Part shown: positions 1 to 8,828 of the stretch, one piece after another
Position numbering within the stretch: the stretch's first letter is position 1
How the letters are laid out: each line of letters begins with the position of its first letter
Assembly: GCF_011455695.1 (NCBI RefSeq)
Contig: NZ_CP015030.1
Span: 186,001 to 250,000, forward strand
Reading direction: 5' to 3'
DNA: 64,000 bases
Source: Mannheimia granulomatis
GTDB lineage: Bacteria; Pseudomonadota; Gammaproteobacteria; Enterobacterales; Pasteurellaceae
Translations under genes and position numbers: made by a program
Notes under the pieces: model-generated
Databases searched by the model: none
Seen by the model: only the letters and a program-made list of their open reading frames with translations
Told to the model about the DNA's origin: nothing

Positions 1-246
1 ATTATTAACAATAATCAAATTAGCGTAGACAGAAAGGTAAAAGATGAAATTGAGGTTGGTATACATTTTTTCATAAAGGATAGGTTGAAATTTATAAATT
101 TCTTTAATGATAGCGAGTTATCCGCCAAAAGAAAATTAGCTGGAAATATTTCTTATGCAATAAATATAGAACCTGATTATCTACAAAAATTAGCTAAAAA
201 ATATGGCTTGTTGACAATAAAAGAAATTCTCAAGGTTAATTTATGA
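1..246 (+). CDS. 3' end of an unknown gene, coupled to the following ATPase gene
   Basis: The frame is open from base 1 and gives 81 residues ending KEILKVNL before a TGA at 244-246. The stop overlaps the ATG of the next gene in an ATGA junction, so the two genes are almost certainly co-translated. The visible part is lysine-rich, predicted mostly helical, and shows no motif I recognise. The DNA is very AT-rich, like the ATPase gene and unlike the core genes from 4.2 kb on, which suggests the pair arrived together. The start and N-terminus lie outside the window. I do not assign a function; its role as partner of the ATPase is inferred from the overlap alone. Confidence 0.6.
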   Translation: MINNNQISVDRKVKDEIEVGIHFFIKDRLKFINFFNDSELSAKRKLAGNISYAINIEPDYLQKLAKKYGLLTIKEILKVNL

Positions 247-1599
247 AAATATCTATAAATATAAATAAACTACAGCATATAGAAAATGGATATGTTAATT
301 TAGATATGGAAGATAGAAATATTATCTGTATCGTAGGAAAAAATGGGGTTGGTAAAACAAGCATTATTAAATCAATGTATCTAACAAAAGATATTGGTAT
401 TTTTAAGGAAAATAAATCTTTGTCAATAGGTAAAGAAACTAATATTTCTATATCTATTCTTAAGGATGGAAAAGAGTTTGAAAGTTTAAATTATTTTTAT
501 GATAATGAAAAAAAAGTATTTAAATACCAAAAATATAATAAAATCGAAATTATATATTGAATTACCAATACCACTTGGTAATCGTTTCACCACATATCCA
601 AACTTGTCAAAAATTGATCTTGTACTCAGGGAAATGTATTTAAAAGGTCAATATAGTAAAAATGAAGAGATTATAGATTTCTTAAATAAAATATATCCAA
701 GCAGCAGTAAATTTAATGACCTTAAAGAAGTAGAAGTTAATGGTGAAAATTATTATTTATTACCTCATCCCAATCAAGAAACAAAATACATTAGAGAGGA
801 CTATTTAAGCTCGGGAGAGTATTTTATAATAAATATATATAAAATGCTTTCATCTAAAGAACAAGATGTTATTATTGTTGATGAAATTGATATTTCATTA
901 GATGCTTCAACTCAAGTTAATTTAGTGAGGGAGCTAAATAGTTTATGTGACAAATATCGTAAAAAAATTATTTTTACTTCTCATTCTTTAGTAATCATGA
1001 AGACGTTATATAATGAATTTCGAACTCCTATTTATTATTTGTCAAATGATAATGGAAAAATTAATATTATTGAAACATCATATGGCTTTGTAGCAGGAGA
1101 GATGTTTGGGTTTCAGGAATATGATAAATACATTATAGTTGAGGACATTGTATTAGAAAAATATATCCGATATCTATTAGATTCTTTGAAAGGAAAATAC
1201 CCAGAAAAGAAAATTAGAACTCTCTATATTGGGGGTGCAGAAGAGGTAAGAGATTTTCTAAAAGGCTCAAGATTTAATATTTTAGATAAAGATAAGAAGG
1301 ATGTTCTAGCTATTCTTGATGGAGATAAGAAAACAGTTACGTTAAAAAATAGGATATTGCACATTCCTTTTGATAATATAGAAAAAGAACTAATGAAAAA
1401 ATGCAAAGATCATGAAGAAGAATATCACTTCCCCCCTAATTTCAGTTGTCCAGAAAATCTAAAAAATGCTAAAAAATATTACGAACTTTTAATTAATACG
1501 GGATTTAAATATTCATATATTATAGAAATAGTAGAGAAAGGCTGGGAGAATGAAATAGAGGAACTAAAAAATAAAATATTAACCTTCTTAAGGTGTTAA
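243..1599 (+). pseudogene. OLD-like AAA ATPase with TOPRIM-like C-terminus, split by a frameshift
   Basis: Two overlapping frames together encode one ATPase. The first (243-560) holds the N-terminal beta strands and a Walker A motif, GKNGVGKTS, near residue 33. The second, one base further on, carries the signature LSSGEYF, Walker B VIIVDEID, the switch TSHS, and then VED...E and LDGD elements typical of the TOPRIM nuclease half of OLD-family proteins. Such proteins are often phage-defence effectors. The frames join in the region 499-560, which contains a run of eight A (508-515). Removing one base would restore a single reading frame of about 450 residues. The cause could be a fixed mutation, a phase-variable tract or a sequencing error. 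The protein is not functional as read. The DNA is about 70% AT or more, a sign of transfer. Confidence 0.7.
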
Positions 1600-1605
1600 A
1601 GTGGC

Positions 1606-1659
1606 TACTGAAAATAGGTTAAAGCCTTGCACTATAAGGCTTTAACCAAATTTTCAGTA
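1606..1659. repeat. Long palindrome after the ATPase gene
   Basis: Two nested inverted repeats: TACTGAAAAT (1606-1615) pairs with 1650-1659, and GGTTAAAGCCTT (1617-1628) pairs perfectly with 1636-1647 around a 7-base loop. It begins seven bases after the ATPase stop. There is no clean T-run after it, so it is an unusual rho-independent terminator. It could be a terminator, an RNA-stabilising hairpin or the boundary of the accessory segment. Confidence 0.7.
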
Positions 1660-1752
1660 CCCATTTTGTCTATTATTCCCATTTTATAGCTCAATGTTTG
1701 ATTATGATATTAATGGAATAATGATTTTATAATCTATCTCTCTATTTGATTA

Positions 1753-2085
1753 TTACTTCTCAGATAAAAATCTAAAAGATGCATCAAAAGCAGTTTGCAT
1801 GTCATTAGACATTTTTCGATAGTAGCTGATTAGTTGCTTTTCTTTTTCACTCAGTTTACTTTCATTAGTAGAACTACGAAACATTTCACCCTCACCACGC
1901 ATCAACCAATTCAAATCCACATTCAATATTTCGCTGACTCTAATTAAGACATCAACACTCGGATCACGCTCATTTAAAAGGTAGTTTTGAAGTGTACGGT
2001 AAGGCATATCAAGTAACTCAGCAAAGGCTTTGATATTCAAACCTTTGTATTCCATCACTTCTCTCAAACGGTTGCTTATACTCAT
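1753..2085 (-). CDS. XRE-family helix-turn-helix transcriptional regulator
   Basis: A 110-residue protein with an N-terminal Cro/CI-type helix-turn-helix over about residues 5-65: the recognition region reads AFAELLDMPYRTLQNYL and is followed by the RDPSVDVLIRVSEILNVDLNWLM pattern common in phage-type repressors. The C-terminal 40 residues are a charged helix, probably for dimerisation. The gene is divergent from the transposase at 2170, with 84 bases between them that contain an inverted repeat (2120-2147), a plausible operator. It probably represses itself and perhaps its divergent neighbour. Whether it belongs to the IS region or to the ATPase island upstream is unclear. Confidence 0.85.
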   Translation of the reverse strand: MSISNRLREVMEYKGLNIKAFAELLDMPYRTLQNYLLNERDPSVDVLIRVSEILNVDLNWLMRGEGEMFRSSTNESKLSEKEKQLISYYRKMSNDMQTAFDASFRFLSEK

Positions 2086-2119
2086 TTTTGTATCTCATAT
2101 TGACTTTTATGTAGTTTTT

Positions 2120-2147
2120 GGGTATGATGAAATTACTTTATATACCC
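2120..2147. promoter_or_regulatory. Inverted-repeat candidate operator between XRE gene and transposase
   Basis: GGGTAT at 2120-2125 and ATACCC at 2142-2147 form a perfect 6-bp dyad with a 16-base spacer, midway between the divergent start codons at 2085 and 2170. XRE repressors usually bind dyads in such positions; binding here is inferred. Confidence 0.4.
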
Positions 2148-2169
2148 ATATTGTACATTTTACAAGATT

Positions 2170-3207
2170 ATGACTCAACATTTTCTTCTATCCAGCAAAG
2201 CCCGCACGCTTTCGTCATTACAGATAGCCCGTCTATCTGATGACGAAGCGTTTGCAATGCTGTGCGAAATCCGTTGGGGAAGTCAGGAAAATGTCTGTTG
2301 CCCGAAATGTGGTGTGCAGCATAAAGCCTATTTTATTGCCAGTCGCAAACAATGGCGATGCAAACATTGCAACCATACTTTTAGTATTACATCAGGCACG
2401 ATTTTTGCCAATCGTAAGAAATCGCTACAAACTTATCTCTACATCATCGCCAAATTTGTGAATGCCGCCAAAGGCATTTCATCACTGCAACTGGCTCGTG
2501 ATGCGGGAGTCAATTACCGCACAGCGTTTGTTTTGTCGCATAAAATCCGCAAAGCCTTATTAGATAAGCGAGATTTACATCCCCTATCAGGGGAAGTGGA
2601 TATGGACGGTACTTATGTTCACCCCGCCCCTCGCAAAGAAAACAAGAAATCTGACCGCTTGGATTACCGTTTGAAAGCCAATCAACACCCCGATAAACGT
2701 TGTGTGATTGTGGCTCGTGAGCATTACACCGTTAATGAAAAGCGTGAGAGTGTATTGCATTGTGGGACAAAACGCTCACTAGTGATGGTAGCAAAATCCG
2801 AAACGCAGCCTGTCGTCAATACGTTTGCGAACCGTTTTATTCAAGCGAATAGCCGTATCAATACCGATGAAAGCTCTGCCTACGATGTATTATTGCCACG
2901 TTACGATTTACGCACGGTCAATCATAAGGAAGAATACCGTAGCGATTTAGGCGTAACCAATAACCAAGCAGAAAGTCTATTCAGCCGCTTTAAACGAATG
3001 TATTACGGCCAAGTACATAAAATGAGTAATGCCTATTTACTCAATTATGCTCACGAAGTGGCTTACCGTGAAGATAACCGTAGAAAGCCGAACGGTTGGC
3101 AGTTTAATGACATTTTAGACAAATGTTTACATACCACCAACGAAAACAATGAGTGGTGTGGTTATTGGCAACGAAAAATCATACATCAAGAGGTGTTGTG
3201 GCAATAA
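2170..3207 (+). CDS. IS1595-family transposase
   Basis: A 345-residue transposase. It has an N-terminal zinc ribbon (CPKCG near residue 43 and CKHC near residue 63, the latter followed by HTFSITSGTIF) and a central ISXO2-like DDE domain: D in GEVDMDGTYV, D in INTDESSAYDVL, and the NNQAESLFSRFKR block containing the catalytic Glu. This order is characteristic of IS1595-family enzymes, which cut and paste the element that encodes them. The length is normal and no stop or frameshift is seen, so it may be active. The stop codon overlaps the ATG of the accessory gene by one base. The base composition is closer to the core genome than that of the upstream ATPase. Confidence 0.9.
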   Translation: MTQHFLLSSKARTLSSLQIARLSDDEAFAMLCEIRWGSQENVCCPKCGVQHKAYFIASRKQWRCKHCNHTFSITSGTIFANRKKSLQTYLYIIAKFVNAAKGISSLQLARDAGVNYRTAFVLSHKIRKALLDKRDLHPLSGEVDMDGTYVHPAPRKENKKSDRLDYRLKANQHPDKRCVIVAREHYTVNEKRESVLHCGTKRSLVMVAKSETQPVVNTFANRFIQANSRINTDESSAYDVLLPRYDLRTVNHKEEYRSDLGVTNNQAESLFSRFKRMYYGQVHKMSNAYLLNYAHEVAYREDNRRKPNGWQFNDILDKCLHTTNENNEWCGYWQRKIIHQEVLWQ

Positions 3208-3644
3208 TGGCTAAATCGGTCTGTATCAACCAAATTGAACGTAAAATCCACTTATTTGAGCGAGAACGTGAACAAGTGCTGAAACACTTGGCTCTTGTGG
3301 ACAATAAGCTCCAAAAGCTCCGCCACGCCCTTGAAGTATTAGAGCATCGCCATTCAGTAGAGGAATACAATACGCCCCATTTCACTTACAAACTGCATCA
3401 ACGCCATTTCAAAGGCAAACTGCGGAAAATGGTACTTGAAGTTTTAAAGCAAGAGCCAAACCGTTATTTTACGGTGAATGAATTGATTAGATTAGTGCTA
3501 ATTAAGGACGGACAAGCTGATACTCCCATTACCACTCAACATACCGTATCAATGCGTGGTGCATTAAAGCACTGGCTTGATAAAGGTATTGTTGAACGCA
3601 TTGAAAAGAATGTAGTTGATGTGCGTTGGCGACTGAAACAATAA
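3207..3644 (+). CDS. IS-associated accessory protein, coiled coil plus winged-helix-like domain
   Basis: I chose the ATG at 3207, inside the TAATG junction with the transposase stop, over an upstream in-frame ATG at 3153 that lies within the transposase; it gives 145 residues. Residues 1-50 are a strongly charged heptad-like helix (ERKIHLFEREREQVLKHL). Residues 75-145 look like a winged helix: KLRKMVLEVLKQEPNRYFTVNEL, then MRGALKHWLDKGIVER and a final VRWRLK strand. DNA binding is therefore likely. Its role is unknown; the coupling suggests it acts with the transposase. A frameshifted relative lies at 3660-4105. Confidence 0.7.
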   Translation: MAKSVCINQIERKIHLFEREREQVLKHLALVDNKLQKLRHALEVLEHRHSVEEYNTPHFTYKLHQRHFKGKLRKMVLEVLKQEPNRYFTVNELIRLVLIKDGQADTPITTQHTVSMRGALKHWLDKGIVERIEKNVVDVRWRLKQ

Positions 3645-3668
3645 TAGCGACATCTGTCGCTATTTTAC
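3643..3668. terminator. Bidirectional terminator between the two convergent accessory genes
   Basis: AATAGCGACA (3643-3652) and TGTCGCTATT (3655-3664) form a perfect 10-bp stem with a two-base centre, overlapping the stop codons of both convergent frames. T-rich sequence follows on the plus side. Confidence 0.75.
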
Positions 3669-4105
3669 TTTTAACCGCCAATGGCATTTTTCCTCAATCC
3701 AACGTTTTTCAACCAGTCCTTTATCCATTAGATAGCGTAATATCGTGTAAATCGTCTGTGTTTGCCGGGTTGGCAAGGTATGTCCTATCTTTTGTCCGTC
3801 TAATTTCATCGCTTGGTGGGTAATTTCATTTGTACTTAACCATTTTCAGGTCGCTGTTTTAGAATATGAGCAATTAACTCTTGAGGAGAGGCAAGAAAGC
3901 GGGCATTTTTCGCTTTCTTACCTGTGGAAAATGGGGTGTTTTTAGTATGATTGAGAGCGGTGCGGTAATCAGCGAGTTTTTGATAAACATCTTTCAACTG
4001 ATGTTCAAGTAAAGCGATTTTCTTTTCAAGCTCTTCACCCTCTTGTTCACATTCAGCAATCGCTGCTGCTAATGCTTTTGCTAAAACAGCCTGAGAGTGT
4101 TTCAT
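3660..4105 (-). pseudogene. Frameshifted second copy of the IS accessory gene
   Basis: The frame from 4105 gives 89 residues: a coiled-coil N-terminus, then ELIAHILKQRPENG and a stop near 3836. Shifting by one base just before that stop continues the homology (WLSTNEITHQAMKLDGQKIG, then the ILRYLMDKGLVEKRW block and CHWRLKVK) to a TAG at 3660-3662. This matches the winged-helix end of the intact copy at 3207-3644, including KQ.P...(Y/W)..T.NE and the final WRLK. Adding one A to the run of four A in GAAAATGG would restore a frame of 148 residues, almost the length of the intact copy. It is convergent with that copy, and the two proteins have clearly diverged. Confidence 0.75.
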
Positions 4106-4226
4106 TGCGTTTTCCTTATCTTTAGGTTATAACAGATAAGAAAAATGTAGCAGAAACAAAAAGAGAAATCTTTGTGCAACTGCTACATAATACCGCATTT
4201 TTTTGCAAAATTTGACCGCTTGTTAT

Positions 4227-6242
4227 TTATAGTTTTCTGCGAATTTGATGAATATCCGCCAGCAGTTTTTGGATGCTTGCATCACTAAATATCTGCTTGG
4301 TGGTGGCAGATAATTTTCGCCGCCAGTTTGGGTATTCGGTGCTGGTTCCTGGAATATTTACCGGCTCAAGCATATTCAGCCAATCTTCGGGCTGAGTGCC
4401 AAACAAGGCACTGTTGGTATGTGCAGCATAGCGTTGCAGTTGGTGGGTGAACTTAACGGTTACTCCTACCTCATTCGGCTCAAGCTCCATTACTTTTTCT
4501 ACTGCATTACGAATATTCAGCCTATCGTAAGCACGATCTTCTTTTAACTTTCGTAGCACTGCCTTGCTTGGGTAAGTGTTGTATTTTTCCCCCAGCTCAA
4601 AATCATAACCTTTCCAGTAACCTTGGATAGTCGGTAAATCGTGAGTACTGAGAGTGGTCATTGCTTGATAAGGGTAGTCTGACAGTGGTTTATAGCCTTG
4701 TTCATTTTTTTCAAAATAGAAAATGTTGTAGGCTAAAATACCTTTTTGTTCAAGGGATTCCAAAATGCCTTCCGGCACAGTGCCAAGAGCTTCGGCAATA
4801 ATCAAGCATTGATGGCGTTGACTTTCTAACGCCAAAATAGAGAGCATATCTTCCAGAGGATAACGCACATAAATCCCCTCTTTTGCCGAATCTCCATTTG
4901 CCACCCACCACATACGGGCAAAGCCGAGAATATGGTCGATTCGTAATGCCCCGCAGTGTTTCATATTAGCACGCAATAAATCAATAAAAGGCTGGTAACC
5001 ACGGCTTTTTAAAATGTGCGGATGCATTGGCGAAAGTCCCCAATTTTGTCCGTTCGGGCCAAGCATATCTGGTGGGGCACCGATAGATACATTTTGTACA
5101 AATAAAGTTTTATCCGCCCAAGTTTCTGCTCCATTAGTAGCCACACCTACTGCTAGATCACGGTAAAAACCAATCGACATTTTGAGCGATTTTGCCAGCT
5201 CGTCACACTCGGCTAATTGCTTTAATAAGAGAAATTGCAGCCACATATAAAAGCGGATGGAATTGCGATGCGTTTTTTGAAATTCAGCGACCCTTGGCAA
5301 ACGATAATCTTGATATTCTTCAGCCCAATTGGTCCAGCCGCCTTTTTCTGCGGTTTGAGCATAAAGCCATTGATGTAAAGCATCGAACGTTGCTTGAATT
5401 TTTAATGGCTCGCCAGATTTTTCAATAAATTGCTCAAATTCTGTTTGTGATTGTACAGAAAATTGTTCAAAAGCAAGCTGTAATGCGTGAAGTTTAAGTG
5501 CTATGACTTGTGAATAATCCACATAATCTTTTGCTCTTAACTCCGCCAATTGTTGCTGGATTTCCACCGAATTAAACCATTTTTGTGCTTTAGCGGAATG
5601 CTGAAAGGCTTCAACAGTATTCACATCAATATAAATAATATTTTGCCACAATCGGGAAGAAGGGCTGTAAGGGCTTACAGCATCAGGGTTGGCAGGAAAT
5701 AGCGCGTGAGTAGGGTTCAATCCTACAAAATCTGCTCCTTGAGCTGCCATATTTGACAAAAATTGTTTTAGATCACCAAAATCTCCAATCCCCCAATTTT
5801 GCTCAGATCTTAGTGTGTAAAGTTGCAGAAAAGCGCCCCATAGCTTTTTCTTGTTTTGTAATGGTTTGGGTTGAAAGGCTTTTTGTGGGGTAACAATTAG
5901 CGGACAGCTTTCCGAAAGTTTATCATTTTGAATAGAGAGTGTGTGATAGCCTAAGGGCAAATCTGTAGGGAGCGTTAAAGTAGTTTTATCTTCTGTGATT
6001 TTGCCTGTGAGAATCTGCCCGTTTTCAAGCGTAATTTGCCATATTGCAGAATTTGCAAAATTTAGTGAGATTTCGACCGCTTGTGTTTCTTGAATTACCT
6101 GTACAAGCGGTAAGATTTTCTGGTTTTTTTGCAAATCCAAAGGGGAGTTTAGAATATGTTCAATTTTCTCGAAGCTAGCCGGATTAGCGTTTTCCTTAAC
6201 ATTCGGATCGTAAAAATAGGAGGTTAATATTGTGGTTGGCAT
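4227..6242 (-). CDS. malQ: 4-alpha-glucanotransferase (amylomaltase)
   Basis: MalQ transfers maltodextrin segments between glucan chains and releases glucose during maltose and maltodextrin use in the cytoplasm. The 671 residues fit the enterobacterial-type enzyme with an N-terminal beta domain (about 1-130) before the GH77 barrel. Visible are KKLWGAFLQLYTLRS and WGIGDFGDL at the barrel entry, the nucleophile in LRIDHILGFARMWW (about residue 436), the acid/base Glu in IIAEALGTVP (about 482) and STHDLPTIQGYW (about 534). It stands alone here, without malP or glgB neighbours. Its 3' end lies about 120 bases from the accessory pseudogene, so this marks the return to core DNA. Confidence 0.95.
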   Translation of the reverse strand: MPTTILTSYFYDPNVKENANPASFEKIEHILNSPLDLQKNQKILPLVQVIQETQAVEISLNFANSAIWQITLENGQILTGKITEDKTTLTLPTDLPLGYHTLSIQNDKLSESCPLIVTPQKAFQPKPLQNKKKLWGAFLQLYTLRSEQNWGIGDFGDLKQFLSNMAAQGADFVGLNPTHALFPANPDAVSPYSPSSRLWQNIIYIDVNTVEAFQHSAKAQKWFNSVEIQQQLAELRAKDYVDYSQVIALKLHALQLAFEQFSVQSQTEFEQFIEKSGEPLKIQATFDALHQWLYAQTAEKGGWTNWAEEYQDYRLPRVAEFQKTHRNSIRFYMWLQFLLLKQLAECDELAKSLKMSIGFYRDLAVGVATNGAETWADKTLFVQNVSIGAPPDMLGPNGQNWGLSPMHPHILKSRGYQPFIDLLRANMKHCGALRIDHILGFARMWWVANGDSAKEGIYVRYPLEDMLSILALESQRHQCLIIAEALGTVPEGILESLEQKGILAYNIFYFEKNEQGYKPLSDYPYQAMTTLSTHDLPTIQGYWKGYDFELGEKYNTYPSKAVLRKLKEDRAYDRLNIRNAVEKVMELEPNEVGVTVKFTHQLQRYAAHTNSALFGTQPEDWLNMLEPVNIPGTSTEYPNWRRKLSATTKQIFSDASIQKLLADIHQIRRKL

Positions 6243-6301
6243 AGGATTTTAGTACTTTTTATTATTAGCATTAATTAATAGAAATTGAACCCATAATAGC
6301 C

Positions 6302-6340
6302 TTAAAAACAAAGGCATACAATATGAGGTTGTATGCCTTT
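6302..6340 (-). terminator. Terminator of purD
   Basis: AAAGGCATACAA (6310-6321) and TTGTATGCCTTT (6329-6340) form a 12-bp stem with a 7-base loop. On the minus strand a T-rich run follows, as expected downstream of purD. Confidence 0.85.
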
Positions 6341-6356
6341 TCTATTGATTTTGAGA

Positions 6357-7643
6357 TTACTTGGTCTGTTCTCTGGCAACCGCTCGGTAGCCAATATCTC
6401 GTCGGTAAAATTTGCCTTTCCATTGGATTTGTTCGGCAAGTTTTAAGGCTTGTTGTTGTGCTTCAAACACGCTGTTGCCGAGTGCGGTAGCACAAAGTAC
6501 TCGCCCCCCGTTGGTGAGTAATTTATCGTCTTTTTGCTCAACGCCAGCTAAGAAGACTTTTTGATTTTGCGTTGCAGACGGAATACCACTTATTTCATCA
6601 CCTTTTCGGTAATCAGCAGGGTAGCCTTCAGCGGCAAGTACAATCCCTAAGGCGGCTTTTTCACTCCATTTTGATTGAATACTATCTAATTTGCCTTCGC
6701 AAGCTTTTAGGCAGAGTTCGACTAAATCTGATTCCAAACGCATCATAATTGGTTGAGTTTCCGGATCGCCAAAGCGGCAGTTAAATTCAATCACTTTCGG
6801 CTGACCGTTTGGCATAATCATTAAGCCTGCATACAGGAAACCTGTGTATAGATTGTTTTCGCTTGCCATTCCTCGTATAGTCGGGTAGATAATTTCTTCC
6901 ATTACACGCTTGTGGATTTCTTGAGTTACCACAGGAGCAGGGGAATATGCTCCCATTCCACCGGTATTTAAGCCTTTATCACCTTCACCCACGCGTTTAT
7001 GGTCTTGTGAGGTGGCCATTGGTTCGACATTTTTGCCATCAATCATTACGATAAAGCTGGCTTCTTCACCATCTAAAAATTCTTCAATCACCACACGGCT
7101 GCCTGCTTCACCAAAGGCATTACCTGAAAGCATATCATACACTGCATTTTCTGCTTCTTGTAAAGTCATTGCTACAATGACTCCTTTACCCGCAGCTAAA
7201 CCATCGGCTTTAATCACAATAGGAACGCCTTTTTCTTTTAAGTAGGCAAGGGCTGGCTCGATTTCAGTGAACTTTTGGTATTCTGCGGTTGGGATATTAT
7301 GGCGAGCTAAAAAGTCTTTGGTAAAGGCTTTCGAGCCTTCTAATTGTGAGGCTGCTTGTGTTGGACCAAAAATTTTTAATCCATTGGCTCGAAAAACATC
7401 TACTACACCCAACACTAAGGGTGTTTCCGGACCAACGATAGTCAAACCAACATTATTTTCTTTAGCAAATGCAACTAAGGCATTTAAATCTGTGCATGAA
7501 ATAGCCACATTTTCAATGTCGTTTTCTGCTGCTGTGCCAGCATTGCCTGGTGCAACGAAGACTTTGTCTGCCAATGGAGATTGACGTATTTTCCAAGCAA
7601 GAGCGTGTTCACGCCCACCGTTGCCAATAATTAAAATATTCAT
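6357..7643 (-). CDS. purD: Phosphoribosylamine-glycine ligase (GAR synthetase)
   Basis: PurD joins glycine to phosphoribosylamine with ATP, the second step of purine synthesis. I start it at the ATG at 7643 (MNILIIGNGGREHALAWK), which is preceded by AAGGAAT, rather than at an in-frame ATG 30 bases upstream; this gives 428 residues, the usual length. ATP-grasp features are KADGLAAGKGVIVA, the EEFLDGEEASF strand, GDKGLNTGGMGAYSP and EFNCRFGDPE. The gene is not next to purH here, which differs from E. coli. A perfect PurR box lies 25 bases upstream of the start, so purine repression is likely. Confidence 0.97.
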   Translation of the reverse strand: MNILIIGNGGREHALAWKIRQSPLADKVFVAPGNAGTAAENDIENVAISCTDLNALVAFAKENNVGLTIVGPETPLVLGVVDVFRANGLKIFGPTQAASQLEGSKAFTKDFLARHNIPTAEYQKFTEIEPALAYLKEKGVPIVIKADGLAAGKGVIVAMTLQEAENAVYDMLSGNAFGEAGSRVVIEEFLDGEEASFIVMIDGKNVEPMATSQDHKRVGEGDKGLNTGGMGAYSPAPVVTQEIHKRVMEEIIYPTIRGMASENNLYTGFLYAGLMIMPNGQPKVIEFNCRFGDPETQPIMMRLESDLVELCLKACEGKLDSIQSKWSEKAALGIVLAAEGYPADYRKGDEISGIPSATQNQKVFLAGVEQKDDKLLTNGGRVLCATALGNSVFEAQQQALKLAEQIQWKGKFYRRDIGYRAVAREQTK

Positions 7644-7667
7644 TTGGATTCCTTGATGAAAAGAGTA

Positions 7668-7683
7668 AAGCAAACGTTTGCGT
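7668..7683. promoter_or_regulatory. PurR operator upstream of purD
   Basis: AAGCAAACGTTTGCGT matches the PurR consensus (A.GCAA.CG.TT.C.T) perfectly. It lies 25 bases upstream of the purD start, the usual place for a repressor site. The consensus is established knowledge; occupancy is inferred. Confidence 0.85.
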
Positions 7684-7767
7684 ATTGTACTTGATTATTT
7701 AATACAAATAAACCTTAAAACAAGCGGTCGTTTTTAAGTGATTTTTTGCAAATTTGCTAATTGTTGC

Positions 7768-7795
7768 TTGCAAAATATGCTTTTTTCAGTATAAT
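7768..7795 (+). promoter_or_regulatory. Sigma-70 promoter of the rpsF operon
   Basis: TTGCAA (7768-7773) and TATAAT (7790-7795) are separated by 16 bases, about 90 bases upstream of rpsF. An uptake word ACAAGCGGTC lies shortly upstream. Confidence 0.65.
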
Positions 7796-7844
7796 TCCGC
7801 CGTTCAGTCACATCCGTTTTTTAATCCTTGCTTCCACAAGTTGG

Positions 7845-7887
7845 TGACTGGCTAAAGTTGGAGGCTGCTAACCCGTAAGGATAGTCA
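7845..7887 (+). promoter_or_regulatory. S6:S18 autoregulatory leader of rpsF
   Basis: TGACT (7845-7849) can pair with AGTCA (7883-7887) immediately before the rpsF ATG. The element encloses GGAGGCTG, a CCG segment and the ribosome-binding site AAGGA. This layout matches the known leader bound by the S6:S18 ribosomal protein pair, whose CCG-containing bulge mimics 16S rRNA; binding would hide the ribosome-binding site. I judged it by eye. Confidence 0.6.
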
Positions 7888-8236
7888 ATGCGTCACTACG
7901 AAATCGTTTTTATGGTTCACCCGGACCAAAGCGAACAAGTACCGGCAATGATTGAGCGTTACACAGCATCTGTTAAAGAAGCTGGCGGTCAAGTTCATCG
8001 CTTAGAAGATTGGGGTCGTCGTCAATTAGCATACCCAATCAACAAACTTCACAAAGCACACTATGTGTTAATGAATGTAGAAGCACCTCAAAGTGTAATC
8101 GACGAGTTAGAAACTAACTTCCGTTATAACGATGCAGTTCTTCGTAACTTAATCGTTCACACTAAAGCGGCAGTAACTGAAGCTTCACCAATGGCGAAAG
8201 CGAAAGAAAGCAAAGTTGCTGAAGCGGTAGCTGAAG

Positions 8237-8262
<26 letters not shown>
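7888..8262 (+). CDS. rpsF: 30S ribosomal protein S6
   Basis: S6 sits on the platform of the small subunit with S18 and contacts 16S rRNA. The 124 residues start [18 protein letters not shown] and include [24 protein letters not shown] and [13 protein letters not shown], the standard fold. The tail (about residues 100-124) is acidic and glutamate-rich, as in other gammaproteobacteria, where RimK can modify it. It is the first gene of the rpsF-priB-rpsR-rplI operon and overlaps the priB frame by 26 bases. The leader directly upstream suggests feedback control by S6:S18. Confidence 0.97.
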
Positions 8263-8813
<551 letters not shown>

Positions 8814-8828
8814 TCAGGAGAGAGTACA

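Larger units (their letters stand above)
2170..3644 (+). mobile_element. IS1595-family insertion-sequence-like unit, ends not defined
   Basis: It comprises the transposase and the accessory frame joined to it by a TAATG junction. I could not find convincing terminal inverted repeats or a target-site duplication, so the limits given are those of the coding region only. A decayed copy of the accessory gene lies just downstream in the opposite orientation (3660-4105), so the locus may be a composite or a degraded remnant. Confidence 0.5.

Noticed and set aside
508-515. Programmed -1 frameshifting at the A-run in the ATPase gene
   Set aside because: The second frame needs a +1 shift or loss of one base, not a -1 slip.
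3626-3823. Plus-strand frame of 65 codons beyond the accessory gene
   Set aside because: It lies on the reverse strand of the frameshifted accessory copy, whose homology to 3207-3644 is clear.
4146-4187. TGTAGCAG and CTGCTACA inverted words as possible IS ends
   Set aside because: No matching end or target duplication was found near 2100, so the element limits stay undefined.
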